From Diogma glabrata (Eukaryota; Arthropoda; Insecta; Diptera; Cylindrotomidae): DNA of 64,000 nucleotides. The stretch spans positions 457,433,892-457,497,891 of the forward strand of contig OY856186.1 in the NCBI GenBank assembly GCA_963693315.1. The letters run 5' to 3'. Position numbers and translations under genes: made by a program. The notes under the pieces are model-generated. The model did not search any database. It saw nothing but the letters and a program-made list of their open reading frames with translations, and was not told the origin of the DNA. Numbering within the stretch: position 1 is the stretch's first letter; every line of letters begins with the position of its first letter. Of the stretch, positions 33,780-46,192 are shown piece by piece.

Positions 33780-34745
33780 TATATTCAAAAATATTTAGAA
33801 GACATAACGTTTAGAAAAGATAATCATAGAAATGCCTTTGAAATTTCTGAGGCATTATGGACCTGATTTCATCCGAGCACTGCTGGTGACGATATTTATA
33901 AAAAACAACGAGATCAGCAACAGTGCGACGATGTTGTAGGGAATCAAGATTTAATGTTCAATTAATGACAATTCGTTCGTTTTTGAACAGAGTCCAAAAG
34001 AGCCAGGATAGTAACAGATGCAGCGCCCCAAACTTGACAACAATACTCCATACAGGGACGAATATAGGACTTGTAAATGTGAAATAATTGATGCGAAGTA
34101 AAATATTTTTTACATCTATTGAGGAGGCCGAGTTTTCTTGATGCGCTCTTTGCCATGGCCATTATATGATCGTTCCAGAGTAAGTCATTGGATATTGTGA
34201 TTCCCAATAAATGAATGCTTTTACATTCGTCTATTTGGTCGTCACATATATTAATTGAAATATCGTTGCGAAACTCGGTCTTTGATCTGGAAACAATCAA
34301 TAGCTGTGTTTTGGTGGAATTAAAATTGACCAAATTTTTGTCACCCCAATCGGCGACAATTTTAGGTCCTCGTTTACATTTATGGCAGCGTCTCTCCGGG
34401 CGGGATTTATTGAAAGGGATCTTGCATATAGACACTGGAAAATAACTAAGATGGCCGTAGACCATATATGTTACAAAAAGCTGAGAAATAAAGTAGCTTT
34501 ATTGTTTAAAGAAACTAAAAAACAATTTTATAGTAGTCTTTTTCCTGATAAATCTACGACAAAAGAGCTATGGAAAAATCTACGGCAGCTTGGAATACAT
34601 GACGGAGGTACTAAACAACCAATTCATTTTTGTGCGAATGAACTCAATAGTTATTTTGCTCAGTCGAATTCAAAAACGACTACTGTAAATAGCCGTCACT
34701 TGCCTCAAGGTTCTTTCGAATTCTCTAATTTTGGTTTCACACTTG
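33780..34745 (-). pseudogene. 5'-inverted LINE fragment (twin-priming structure)
   Basis: On the minus strand 33962-34375 encodes the end of a LINE reverse transcriptase: ADWGDKNLVNFNSTKTQLLI, HLLGITISNDLLWNDH, KLGLLNRCKKYF and YKSYIRPCMEYCCQVWGAA. Frameshifted C-terminal text (FYKYRHQQCSDEIRSIMP) continues to about 33830. From 34383 the plus strand encodes an upstream part of the same kind of protein: LRAGFIERDLAYRHWK, KKQFYSSLFPD, KELWKNLRQLGI and GSFEFSNFG. The two pieces meet head to head at about 34380, with the RT core between them missing. No intact frame remains. Confidence 0.8.
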
Positions 34746-35122
34746 TTACCATTCCACTTATGTCTCCATATCACACATGTTACGAATTTTGTGTTTGTAC
34801 AAAACGAGGCTACTTCAAATTCAATCACATAATCGTCTTTGTAACTTTGATCGATTCAAAATAAAATTAAGTTGCTAATATTTAGTAGTTCTAAACTTGA
34901 ATATCTGAAATGAGAAGTGACAGCCAACAATGAATTTGATGATCTTATATTCCATAACTTTTTATAGTTTCAAAATGAAAATTGTGTTTGGGAAAAGTTT
35001 TGCTTGCAAACCATGTCAAAGCCATAATTTAATTACAGTTAATTCAAATTGAAAACTTCTTTCAAAAATACATTAAAACAAAGCAAAATTGTCTCGGAAG
35101 TGTTTTTCAAAAACAGAAGATA
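34746..35122. other. No gene recognised
   Basis: AT-rich spacer between the LINE fragment and the foldback element. Confidence 0.4.
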
Positions 35123-35666
35123 TAGATCAGGGCCAAACCGTTATAAATATCGAAATTGACGAAAAATTCTTAGCAGTATACGAATGGCCGGAAAATGTAG
35201 TTAATAGTCTAAGTAATTACGGAAAAATCGACGAAACTGAGTAAAAGTCCTGGAAAAGGGTGGGGGGTTGTAGTATATACGTTTTTACGGGTTTGTATTA
35301 GTTTTTTGCGATTTGCGGCTAAACTATGCAACCTCTCGAAAAAAGTTAAATGTAAAAGTTGTAGATAATAAAAAAATCTAAAACTTTCTTACTGGACATT
35401 ATTAACCATTACCACAAAATTATCGAGCAAAATGCAAAAAACCGTTTTTTTTGTTTTAATTTATAACTATCGCAAAAGTTTTTATATTTCCATGAAAATC
35501 AGTGAAAATGTTCTTTTTTGTGTTTCAAACAGTCCCAAATTTGTTCAAAGCGAAATATTTAATTTTCGATATTTTATGAAGAAAATTATAAAAAAAGACC
35601 TAATTTTCAATCGAAAAATTTGGTTAGGAAATTTTCGATTTTTGAACTTGACCAGTGCTCATTTTT

Positions 35667-37693
35667 AGGGTTCCGTTTTTTATACGGAACACTATTGGTG
35701 AGAGTAAAACGAGTTTTTCACATTATATCGATTATCTCGTAAACTATAAATGCTATGGACTTGAAATTTGAGGTGCGTATAAAACTAATCTGCTCACATG
35801 AAATGACGGATACAAATAAAACTAAAGTGGTTTTCGTTTGGTTTACAGGGGTAAATATATTTTTTTATAGATTCAAGTAGGGTATCATATGAAAGGGCTT
35901 CATTTCAGCATTCTTTAAAAATTTATTTTGGAATTTTACACCTCAACGTTTTTTGTATAATTTGGAATAATGACGTTTTTTTCGTGTTTTCTTACCTCAA
36001 TTAGCTCCGAACCTAACTGATCGAAAATTTTCAAATGTATTTGGAATGATAGAAAAATTAGTACGTTTTTAATAAAAAATATAAAAAAGTGTCATATTCT
36101 CATACTTAGATTTATTAAGGGGGTGGATATGAGGAGGGGTAAAATCACTATTTAAAATGGGGTCAAGTGGGGTGTCATTTGAAAGAGGACTTTATTTAGA
36201 AAACATAGCATTTTTTTTAGAATTTTGCGATGCATAGTTTTTGAGTTATTTTCAAAAGCAGACCGTTCCCCCCCCCCCCCCCCCTACGTTTCGACACTGA
36301 TCGACAGAAAAATTTGAAAAAATTCACAGAGCTAGGAAATTTGGTAAATTTTGTATGAAAATTATAGCGAGGTCTCAAATAATTATATTTCAGTGTGTTA
36401 GGGGACCGGTGTAAAGAGGGTAAAAAAAATTTTTTTTGACCCAAGCGAGTGGGGTGTCATTTGAAAGAGCACTTAGTTTAAAATTTTTAGAATTTTGCGG
36501 TGTACAGTTTTTGAGTTATGGACAAAAAAGTTAAAAATCCAGACCGTTCCCCCCCCTACGTTTCGACACTGATTGACAGAAAAATTTGAAAAAATTCACA
36601 GAGCTAGGAAGTTTAGTAAATTTTGTATGAAAATTATAGAGAGGTCTCAAATAATTATATTTCAGTGTGTTTAGGGGACCGGTGTAAAGAGGGTAAAAAA
36701 AAAATTTTTTTTGACCCAAGCGAGTGGGGTGTCATTTGAAAGAACACCTAATTTAGAGTTTGTTGCAATCTTTTTTAGAATTTTGCGGTTCACAGTTTTT
36801 GAGTTCAGACGATTCGACACTGATTGACAGAAAAATTTGAAAAAATTCACAGAGCTAGGAAATTCGGTAAATTTTGATTAAAATTAGAGAGGTCTCAAAT
36901 AATTATATTTCTGTGCGTTTAGGGGACCGGGGTAAAGAGGGTAAAAGAAAATCTTTTTGGACCCAAGCGAGTGAGATGTCATTTAGAAGAGCACCTAATT
37001 TATAAATCATTGCAATTTTTTTTAGAATTTTGTGATGTAAAGTTTTTGAGTAATTATCAAAAAAGTGCAAATTTCAGATCGTTTCGCTCCCTACGTTTCG
37101 ACGATGATTGACAGAAAAATTTGAAAAAATTCGCAGAGATAGGATAATTTGTAAATTTTGAATGAAAATCATAGCAAAGTCTCAAATAACTATATTTCTG
37201 TGTGTTTAGGGGATGGGTGTGGGGAGAGTAAAAAACCACTTTTGACCCAAGCGAATGGGGTGTCATATGAAGGAGCACTTAATTTAAGAAACATTACAAT
37301 TTTTTTAGAACTTAGCGGTGCACAGTTTTTGTGTTATTGAAAAAAAATATTATGTAGCCTCTTTGCCCCCCCTAAATTTCAACACTTGATTGACCGAAAA
37401 AATAATCAAATTTAAACCATTTACAAGCTGGTGAATCTTTCTTGAGTTACCATAAATATCTATGGATGAGATTTAACCTAATGTAACATTTTTTGAGTTA
37501 TTTATGATCAATGTGGATTTGATTGTAATTTACTATTGACATTTACGATTAAACATTAATTATTTTGTTATGCGTCTATGGTCTGGAAATATAAGGACAT
37601 TACAACACAACTTTTTGTCAATAGTTTTTGATACTGTGTTCTTTTACATTCACGGAACCCTTGACGAGCGAATTTTATTCGCACTTGTCTGAC
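35667..37693. mobile_element. Helentron-like non-autonomous element, copy 1
   Basis: It is inserted in the T9 run of the foldback's left arm, with T runs on both sides. It begins AGGGTTCCGT inside a hairpin (GTTCCGT 35670-35676 with ACGGAAC 35684-35690). The inverse ACGGAACCCT lies at 37652-37661, and a second hairpin GCGAATTTTATTCGC (37668-37682) is followed by ACTTGTCTGAC. Its centre is a tandem array (36287-37420). Subterminal inverted repeats, terminal hairpins, a tandem-repeat core and insertion into a T/A run are features of non-autonomous Helentrons such as the DINE type. No Rep/helicase is encoded, and the class assignment is inference. Confidence 0.6.
36120..37420. repeat. Tandem repeat core, period about 270 bp
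   Basis: The marker CGTTTCGACACTGATTGACA or a variant stands at 36287, 36559, 36821, 37094 and about 37374. Each unit also contains GAGTGGGGTGTCATTTGAAA or a variant and TAGGGGACCGGTGTAAAGAG or a variant. A C18 homopolymer at about 36270-36287 lies in the first unit. Confidence 0.85.
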
Positions 37694-39401
37694 TTTTTTT
37701 CGTTGAAATCCCAACTTTAGTATAGAATTAAAATATAATATTGTTTATGTACAAAAAGTTCGTTAAAAAAGCGAAAATCCGAAAACTCTACTTTCAAATC
37801 ATGAATTTCTTTTTCTTTGTGGTAAATAAACGTTTCCATTCATAAAAAGCGGCAATTCACATACGATAATGTGTTATACAAGTAATTTACATATCCTTAA
37901 CTAATCTTGGCTTTCAAAGTTCCGAAAACATCGTTTAAACTGCAATTAAATAGGTAAAAAATCAAAAAACGCAAAGGCTGTGACTGAGAATTTTTTTTTA
38001 TTATTTCTTGTGATTGGTAAGTATTTTAACGTTTCTTAGTTAAAATTATTTAGTTCGATCACTAAATCAGGAAATTAAAACACAATGGATTTTATAAACA
38101 TAATTTTATTCGTTCAAGATTTTATTATAAAAATATTGTTTCTACTACTATTCTTCTTGATTGTTCTTGAACTATCAATAATTCACCACTTATAATTCTA
38201 TTACAATTGTTCACAATATCACTTTTAACTGTTCACTTATAATAATACTGTTAATTTTAACTCGCCTATATCAATGCTAAATTTTATATTTTTTTCTATC
38301 GCTGACAATTTTATACTGATCTTGTGCTCGAACAACACCTCTTATATATACTACATGAAATAGCCTCGATATCACTACAATATTCTAGAACACAAACCTT
38401 TATCAACATAAACATAATAGCACGATCTTCAAATATTGACACATAGGTGTGAGATCTATTCTTTTCAATTTGTTTATTTACCTATTCTCTAATTGTATGC
38501 GTTTACTTTCTTGTAAGATAAACAAGAACTTCCTATTACGTGTTTTCTTTGGTTACGTTGTAACCTTTTATGTAATTTTATAATTCTTTTGTGGAACTAT
38601 TTTCTCTAAAGAGTATTTTCTCGAAAGATGTTCTATTGTGTTCTATTGTTGTGTTGAAAGCCAAGATTAGTTAAGGATATGTAAATTACTTGTATAACAC
38701 AGTTATCGTATGGAGTTACCGCTTTTTATGAATGGAAAGGTTTATTTACAACAAAGAAACAGAAATTCATGATTTGAGAGTAGTGTTTTCGGTTTTTCGC
38801 TTTTTTAACGATTTTTTTGTACATAAACAATATTATATTTTAATTCTATATTAAAGTTGGGATTTCAACAAAAAAAAATGAGCACTGGTCAAGTTCAAAA
38901 ATCAAAAATTTCCTAACCAAATTTTTCGATTAAAAATTTTTTTTAAATTTCTTCATAAAACATCGAAAATTAAATATTTCGCTTTGAAAAAATTCGAGAT
39001 TGTTTGAAACACAAAAATGAACATTTTCACCGATTTTCATGAAAATATAAAAACTTTTGCGATAGTTATAAATTAAAAACAGAAAAAACGGTTTTTTGCA
39101 TTTTTTTCGATAATTTTGTGGTAATGGTCAATAATGTCCAGTAAGAAAGTTTTAGATTTTTTTATTATCTACAACTTTTACATTTAACTTTTTTCGAGAG
39201 GTTGCATAGTTTAGCCGCAAATCGCAAAAAACTAATACAAACCCCTAAAAACGTATATACTACAATCCCCCACCCCTCTCCGGGACTTTTGCTCAGTTTC
39301 GTCGATTTTTTCTTAATTACTTAGACCATTAACTACATTTTCCGACCACTCGTATACTGCTAAGAATTTTTTTTTCCTTTAACAGGATTGGCCCTGGTCT
39401 A

Positions 39402-42400
39402 ATTCGTATTCTAACTGTGGAGTTGTTTAAAATCAGATTACCTGATTGTGTCAATGTTATTGTGTTTTCCCAAGAGTCCCGGGTTCGGCTACCGACGTAA
39501 ACACTTTTCCTATACGTTGTTCAGAATGTGTGTTTTAGACCTGGTCGTTACGTGCATTAATCATTCCGAACGTTTAGGATAAGAAAACGGTCATCATGGT
39601 ATCTGGGAATATTCAAAGCTATTGATTTGAGTGGGATTGCTAAACATGTTGATTTTTTCTGCTTGAAAGATAACTTGAATCGAATTATATGCAAAACAAT
39701 AAAAATGCTATCAACCAGCATCATATCATACGAAATGTATAACTAATTGGCTAGTTTAAATCTAGTTGACCTTAAACTCTGGATTCAGGTTCACGATATT
39801 AAGCCGTTTGCAACCCAATCTGGTGTCACTATCAGCTACATCTCTAGTTATACTTCTGCGTTTCGTGCGGGCCGATAATTCGTTAGCAAAAAAATGAAAT
39901 GAAAATAATTCCGCATATTTTTTGTGATGACTTGTAGAGATTTTAATTCAGATTTGTCAGTAATATTTATCTTTACAGAAATAAAAACCCTTGCCCTATT
40001 TTGGTTTCATTGCAAAGAGATGCGTATCTTCCAAAAATAAAAACAATAGCACCATTTCAGTTTTATTCCAAGATTTATATAGTATATACTAATTCATTTC
40101 TACAGTCTAAAGTCTTCGAGACACCTCGGCGCCTGTTTCAACCTAAATCACCAATTTATGTAAGACATGTTGGTTACCCCTGTATGTGTCGAATTAGAAG
40201 TGAAGCTATCATGTTCTAATATTTCACTGTGATTAACATCGTAAGAATTAATTCGAATTGGCTCTCTGTTTTTACTCTTACACAAAAAATACAAATCGTT
40301 GCAAGATGCAAAGCAAGCCATGTTAGTAACATCCCGTTACAACATTTTCATAACCTTATGAAACGTTCAACAACCGTAAATAAAACGACATTATTCCATC
40401 TGCACAATTCTAGCACCGAATACTCTAACATGAACTAAAAAATATCTCAAATTTTACCGATGATAAATGATTTTATTCAATCAAAATCAGGACTTATTGT
40501 GTATTCCCCAACTACTCACTTTTAATCAAAAACATGTTCAATGCTTTTATCTTACACCTATTTTCCTACACAAATTTAAAGTAATAGAAAAAAAATCAAA
40601 CATAAAAAAGAAAATAACAAGGATCTACTCGGTTTTCCTCAGGTTTATTAATAAAATCTTATTAGTCTCAAAACGAGGTGTGAACTCAAGGAAACTTCTA
40701 ATAAAATTTTATTCAACCAATTTCATTATCGTCAAAACTATATCGACAAAAAAATTTGTGTGAGTAAGTACATACTGTCTGCATTTAACAAAAATCTTTT
40801 GTTATCGGAATATTTAATTTTCTTTGTTAGAGATTTTCCAAAGAAAAAAATAATTTATGATTTATAAAAATTTAGTTCACTTGATCTTAAATTCTTTCGG
40901 TAGTTGGACTTGAAGCTAATTGGGGAAACTAAAATGGCGATGGTTTAAAATTTTCTAATTTTTGCACAAAACTTTTGAGCAAGTTAAACGATTTTAAAAA
41001 AAATTTTCAATTATTATAAATAAGGACAATATTACAAAACTATTCATTTAACTTCTCGTCAAGTTTCATAAATTATTAATAATTAGCAATTGTATGTTAA
41101 AAATAATGACAAAATTGACAACACTGTTGGTTTAATTAACAAAACAAAATTGTTTCTCATTAATTTTTACTTATTTTTATAATTTGCCAGTCAAAGAGAG
41201 CTGATATTATTTTCTTTCTTATTATATAAGGAAATGAAAATAATGGTAATTATTTCATTTTTTACGTATCCCAATTTTTAAATAAGATAAAAGAAAAACA
41301 AATTGCAAAAATTTTCCATTTTCTTTTTCAATCTTTTTTTTTTGTATTCAAATATAAAGACCCACCTTTCATTTGTGTTTTAAAAAAAGATTTTACTAAG
41401 GTGTATGTTTTTTTCCTTTTTTGTTTGCTCGTCTAACAATGAAATTTCACTTTACACCATTTTTTCACCCCACACAAGAAAAAAAAAAATAAGAAATCTG
41501 GATTTTTTTTTTTAATTTTCCCGAAATTAACTTTTTATTTCACTATTTTATTTTTTATTTTAGTTTTGTTCCCTTTTTTATTTAGTTATCAATATTCAAT
41601 TTATTTTTTTTTTAAATACATCACTTACGATTGCAAAAATTAAAATTGCTGGTAAAGAAAGTCTGATTTTATTTTCCTTTTTCCATTTTCTTTTTAATTG
41701 TAAAAAATTGTTTTTTTTTTTTTATTAAAAACAATGTTTTTCTAATTTTTTTGTTGAAATATATTAAAAAACTAAAAATAAATAAATTAAATATTTCTAT
41801 TGAGGAAAATTCCAATTTTCTGCACGTCTACGAGTCTGGACTATGCGGAACCGCCCTAATCAGTCAGAAGGGTTCCTCGATAATATATTTTATGAAAAAA
41901 AAAAAAGGAATGGATGAAAATTTTACGAATGTGAAAATTGAACTTTTCTTTATAGAACTTAACTTCGTGTATGATTCGGATGAACAATGTTTTAGTTTTG
42001 ATTTTGGTTTAGTTAGGTGAAAACATCAGGAATCAATATTTGTACTAAAATTTTTATTTTATATTGTTGGTAAAATGAAATGTTCAGATAAAGTAACAAC
42101 TTCTTTAACGTAGCAAAATGGCAATTCTAGCATATTTTGTTTGGATCTTATCTGTTAAATCGTGTTATTTGAAGAGATTTGGTTGTACCTTGTTTGCAAG
42201 TTTACTTGTTTGTATTTAATACTTACACCCAAGTTTTTCCTGGTTTAATTATGAACAGTTTATTTTTTCCGCTTTTTGTCTAGCTTATTGTATATCACTT
42301 CACATGAAACAAATTTTGGGTTTGACTTCAATAAAATAATAAGGACAATTGAATGACGTCACTGCCAATAATATAGGGGAAACATTTACTTCGTCAAAGC

Positions 42401-43182
42401 ATATTGTTTGCATTATTTTTAAGAAAAATGTAGTTGATTTAAATATATACGTTCAAAAGGAGAAAACGTATAATTTTTAATTGTTTTGTAATTTTATTTA
42501 AAAAAAAAAAATGTAAAAATAAATATGCTCAGGTGCTGGAAAGACGAAGACAAATACTTCCTTATTACTTTGTTATTTAGTTAAAATAAATTAAATGAAA
42601 TAAAACTAATGAAAGATTCAATTTTTATGTAAAAACTTATCAAATTCAATTTTTCAAACTTCCTTTATGTTATAGAAATTTTTTTATTTACTTAGCTTTA
42701 TTATTTTTCCTATGTTTAAGTAAAATGATCCAATAAAACATTGTTTGTGTTTAAAAAAGAGAAAAACTAATTCAAACATTGCGATGGTTAGTGTGTTTGG
42801 ATGTTTATCTCAATGATTTTGACTCAGGCGATTCAGTTTTATTTTCAGTAAAAAAAGAGAGATTCTGTTAGTGCTCTATGTTAATAATATAGGAGACTTT
42901 TTGTCACCTTTTCGGCATCCTTTGGTACATCGTGGAATAGGATTTGAGCAAAAATTATAGCAATTTTTTCATAATCGTTATTTCGTGTCGCGAGAAATAG
43001 TAAATTATTATAAGAACTTATTTATTTAATTTAAAGCCCTTTTTCCTCAATTCCTTATACACAGGGAAATGCCGTAATACGCGTACAGATAGGATAGGAT
43101 AGAAATCAAATGCCACAATCAACAATAATAAAACAACACAAATTTTTTGAATTTTAACAAAAACCTAGATCAAATAAAAACA
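39402..43182. other. AT-rich stretch, no gene recognised
   Basis: Open frames at 40001-40763 and 41751-42020 are short and I recognise nothing in them. A small GC-richer island at about 41819-41880 (CTGCACGTCTACGAGTCTGG) stands out but matches neither a tRNA nor a repeat seen elsewhere in the window. Confidence 0.5.
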
Positions 43183-44790
43183 GTCGGTCAATTGCGAATA
43201 AATTCGCTCGAGGAAGGTTCTGTGAATATAGAAGAACAAATTGTCAAAAATAAATGCCAAAAAGTTGTGTTGTAGAGTTTTTATATTGCCAGACCATAGC
43301 CACATAAAAAATGAATTTCTTTTATCTGTAGCTGTTTTATATTATTATATTATTATTATATTATCTGTAGCTGTTTTAAATAACTAATGAGATATTCAAT
43401 TACACCAGCTTGTAAATGGTTTAACTTTGCAAAATATACATTATCAATTCAAATAACCATTCAATAATAATTGACAATAATTCAAAACTGTGCAGTGTGG
43501 ACTTCAAAATTTAAAAAAAAAATCATATGGCGCCCCATCAATTTAGATCAAAAAACCTTTTTTTACCCTTCCCATATTCCACCTCCTCAAAATACAGAAA
43601 TATAACGATGTGCGACTTGCTATAGTTTTCGTTCATAGTTTATATTTTATAAAACGTCCTGTCTCTGTGAATTAAGTGCTCTTTCAAATGATATCTCACT
43701 TGGCGGGTTTGAAATAGGCTTTTTACCCCTTTTCATTCCTACCCCTTTAATAAATACGATTATGAGTATTTTACACTTCGCTATATTTTTCGTTAAAAAG
43801 TTATCTTTTTCTATAACTCCAAAAACTTTTGATGTTTTTCACCCTATTAGGTTCAGAACTAAGCGGGGCAAGACAACATAAAAAAACGCTATTATTCAAA
43901 AAACTGTGTTATGAAAAATTCTAAAATAAAAGTTTCATAGATACTGAAGTAAAGTCGATACGTTCAATCGATATTAATATATTTAAGCCGAGTCTGGAGT
44001 GGCTGTGCAAAATACAAGATGGATGAATTAGGTATTTTGCAGAAGCAAGTACTGAAAAGTATATTATGTGCACCTGTAACGTTTTCGTCCGCAGATTTGT
44101 TCATGGAGTTTTGTCAGTTTGTCTTCTTTTAAGTAAAGAAATCTATTATTTTTGATTCACAAAATTGTAAATAAGCAAATAAAGAACAATTTAAACATAA
44201 TTCCTTTGTCGTCTGATCACAAATATCGACTGTTCACAAGACGCTGTTAACAGTTTCAAACAGAGTTTCTCTCTAGCTCTACCTCACAAAATAATGCATT
44301 TTATCGTGGATTAGTCAAGTATAATGATTTGTCCTTCTAATATTCCCCATACACTAAGCAAAAAAAATTTTATTCAAAAATAACGAATTTACCTAAAAAT
44401 AAGTGCTTCCTTGGTTTGACTTAGATTAGTAATTAATTGTATGTTGAGTTTTAAATTTGTAACAACCCATATTAAATGTGTTATTGTATAAAATTAGTAT
44501 CTATGTAAGATTAACTAAAGTATACGTCTATAGTCTATACTCTCCCTAAGCTAAACCAACATACAATGTGTTATTAATATTGTCTAATAAAAACAGCCCT
44601 TTCATATGATACCCTACTTGCCACGGCAAAAAAAATATTTCCTTATAGGCCTCACAACGTAACCCTGTAGAACAAACGAAAACAGCTTTATTATTATTGT
44701 ATCCGCCATCTTAAGAGACTAGTTTTATAAATCTCAAATTTCAGGTCCATAGGATTTGTTTACGAGACAATAGAGCTTCTCAAGATGGAC
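43183..44790. mobile_element. Helentron-like element, copy 2 (inverted)
   Basis: It starts GTCGGTCAATTGCG, with hairpin GCGAATAAATTCGC (43194-43207), and continues AAGGTTCTGTGAAT, TTGTGTTGTAGAGTTTTTAT and CCAGACCATAG. These are the reverse complement of the end of copy 1 around 37575-37690. The far end, GTCCATAGGATTTG-TTTACGAGACAA (44743-44772), matches copy 1 around 35735. Its tandem core is shorter and more diverged (43500-44000). The last approximately 70 bases of copy 1 are not matched. Confidence 0.7.
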
Positions 44791-44859
44791 GGGTCTACGA
44801 CCCAGAAGTACTCGGAACACAGTTCCGACCAAGGACCATCGTAACAATTTCGACGAAAG

Positions 44860-45474
44860 GTGCAACTCCGTCGCTTCATTTTTTGGATAAAGAAGCAGCT
44901 GTCACTGGCCTCACTGCTTCAAACTCTCCTCGTCATGGCTGGTATTGAAAGAAACCCTGGACCAACTAAAACATGGCACTGTACAATATGTAAAAACGTT
45001 TTAAGGACAAACACTACATCCTTACAGTGTAACAGTTGTAAGGAATGGTGTCATCTCAAGAACTGCTTAGGCCTTGCCACACATAAGCAATGGACCAAAA
45101 ACTATATAGCGCCATGTTGCCAGACATCAGGTCAACAGTCAAGCAGGATCTCGCACCAGAACACAATGCGAATGAACACATATCCGGAAACCCCAAGCGA
45201 TGTGAAAATAATGCAATTAAATTGCAATGGTCTCATAAATAAAATTGATGACGTGATAAACTATATTTGCAATAATGATATTCTAGTCGCGGTTCTACAA
45301 GAAACCAAACTAAATGCTAGATCTAAAATTAGTGATAATATCTGTGATTATAGAATTATAAGGCTGGATAGAGGACAAAGGACAAAGGTGGTGGCCTTGC
45401 CTAAATCATTCACAAAACCGTTATCTTCCGTACAACCACATTACCAGCAGTACCGGGAACTGATAATCACATAG
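44860..45474 (+). pseudogene. LINE N-terminus: 2A-like peptide, PHD-like finger, endonuclease start
   Basis: The frame is open from 44860 but its first codon is GTG. A hydrophobic stretch (LSLASLLQTLLVMA) leads into GIERNPGP. WHCTICKNVLRTNTTSLQCN followed by SCKEWCHLKNC gives the C-x2-C...C-x2-C-x4-H pattern of a PHD-like finger. After a linker, VKIMQLNCNGLINKIDDVIN (catalytic Asn) and VLQETKLN (catalytic Glu) begin the endonuclease. The frame ends at 45474 after a shift in a duplicated GGACAAAGGACAAAG. The endonuclease goes on in other frames with LGDVNAHHDLWYS (45606 on) and LGSDHVPI (about 45823). Confidence 0.8.
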
Positions 45475-46192
45475 AACAACTGGATATCATAATAAAATCC
45501 GGAGATAACACTAGTCAATACTTATATACCACCTGTAAGCAGCTGTGATAGAGGTTTTGAACCGTCCATAGGACACCTATTTTATACTAAAGACTGTCTA
45601 ATTCTCGGAGATGTGAATGCTCACCATGATCTATGGTACTCACACCTGAACACTGATTCACGAGGTGAAAGCAATGCTGATCAAATTGACGGCTCCAACT
45701 TTGGAGTCCTCAACGAACCACAACCAACAAGGGTAACAAGTAACTCGTATTCTTCTCCAGATGTTTCCCTTGCCAGCAATGTCACCAATGCCAATTGCTG
45801 AATGGAGAACTGAAATAGCATTAGGATCAGACCACGTGCCGATCATAATCACCTTAAGCCGTTCAATTAATCAAATAAAGTCCGAGAAGAAGACATATAT
45901 TAATTTTAACAAAGCTGACTGGCAAAATTTTACAAATTTTACTGAAATAGAATTCAGTAAGCAATTTTTACCACTTGACTCCTCTGGGGAAAAAAAATTC
46001 AGAGACATTTTTAATAAAGCCAGATCTCGCTTCATTTCAGCCGACAGAATACAAAAGATGAAACCAAACTTCCCACAGGAAGCTTGTGCTCTTTCATGAT
46101 ATTCCAACCGAAAACCAAGGAAATGCGCTACCAAATTTAACACATAGTTTACAGAAAAGCCAAGTAAACATGAAAAGAAAACAAGGTCAAAA

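Larger units (their letters stand above)
35125..39399. mobile_element. Foldback element with about 770-bp inverted arms
   Basis: The ends read TAGATCAGGGCCAA (35123) and, inverted, TAGACCAGGGCCAA (ending 39401), with TA at both edges. The outer arm 35125-35666 is inverted at 38877-39399. The inner arm 37701-37915 is inverted at about 38655-38867 and is contiguous with the outer arm on the right. On the left the two arm parts are separated by a 2.03-kb insertion (35667-37693). Without that insertion the element is about 2.25 kb: two arms of about 770 bp around a loop of about 740 bp that has no ORF. The superfamily is unknown; the CAGGG start recalls hAT ends, but TA flanks do not. Confidence 0.75.

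Noticed and set aside
36217..37278. Three similar minus-strand open frames (MGQKKFFLPSLHRSPNTLKY and relatives)
   Set aside because: Their mutual similarity comes from the 270-bp tandem units of the Helentron-like element.
30250..37420. CRISPR-like regular repeats
   Set aside because: Repeat units are 270-620 bp without the short repeat/spacer alternation, in a eukaryotic genome.
40001..40763. Consecutive short plus-strand open frames
   Set aside because: No recognisable motif, no codon-like composition and no plausible splice pattern linking them.
41751..42020. 89-codon open frame with a less AT-rich start
   Set aside because: It resembles no family I know and has no splice context; only the small composition change is notable.
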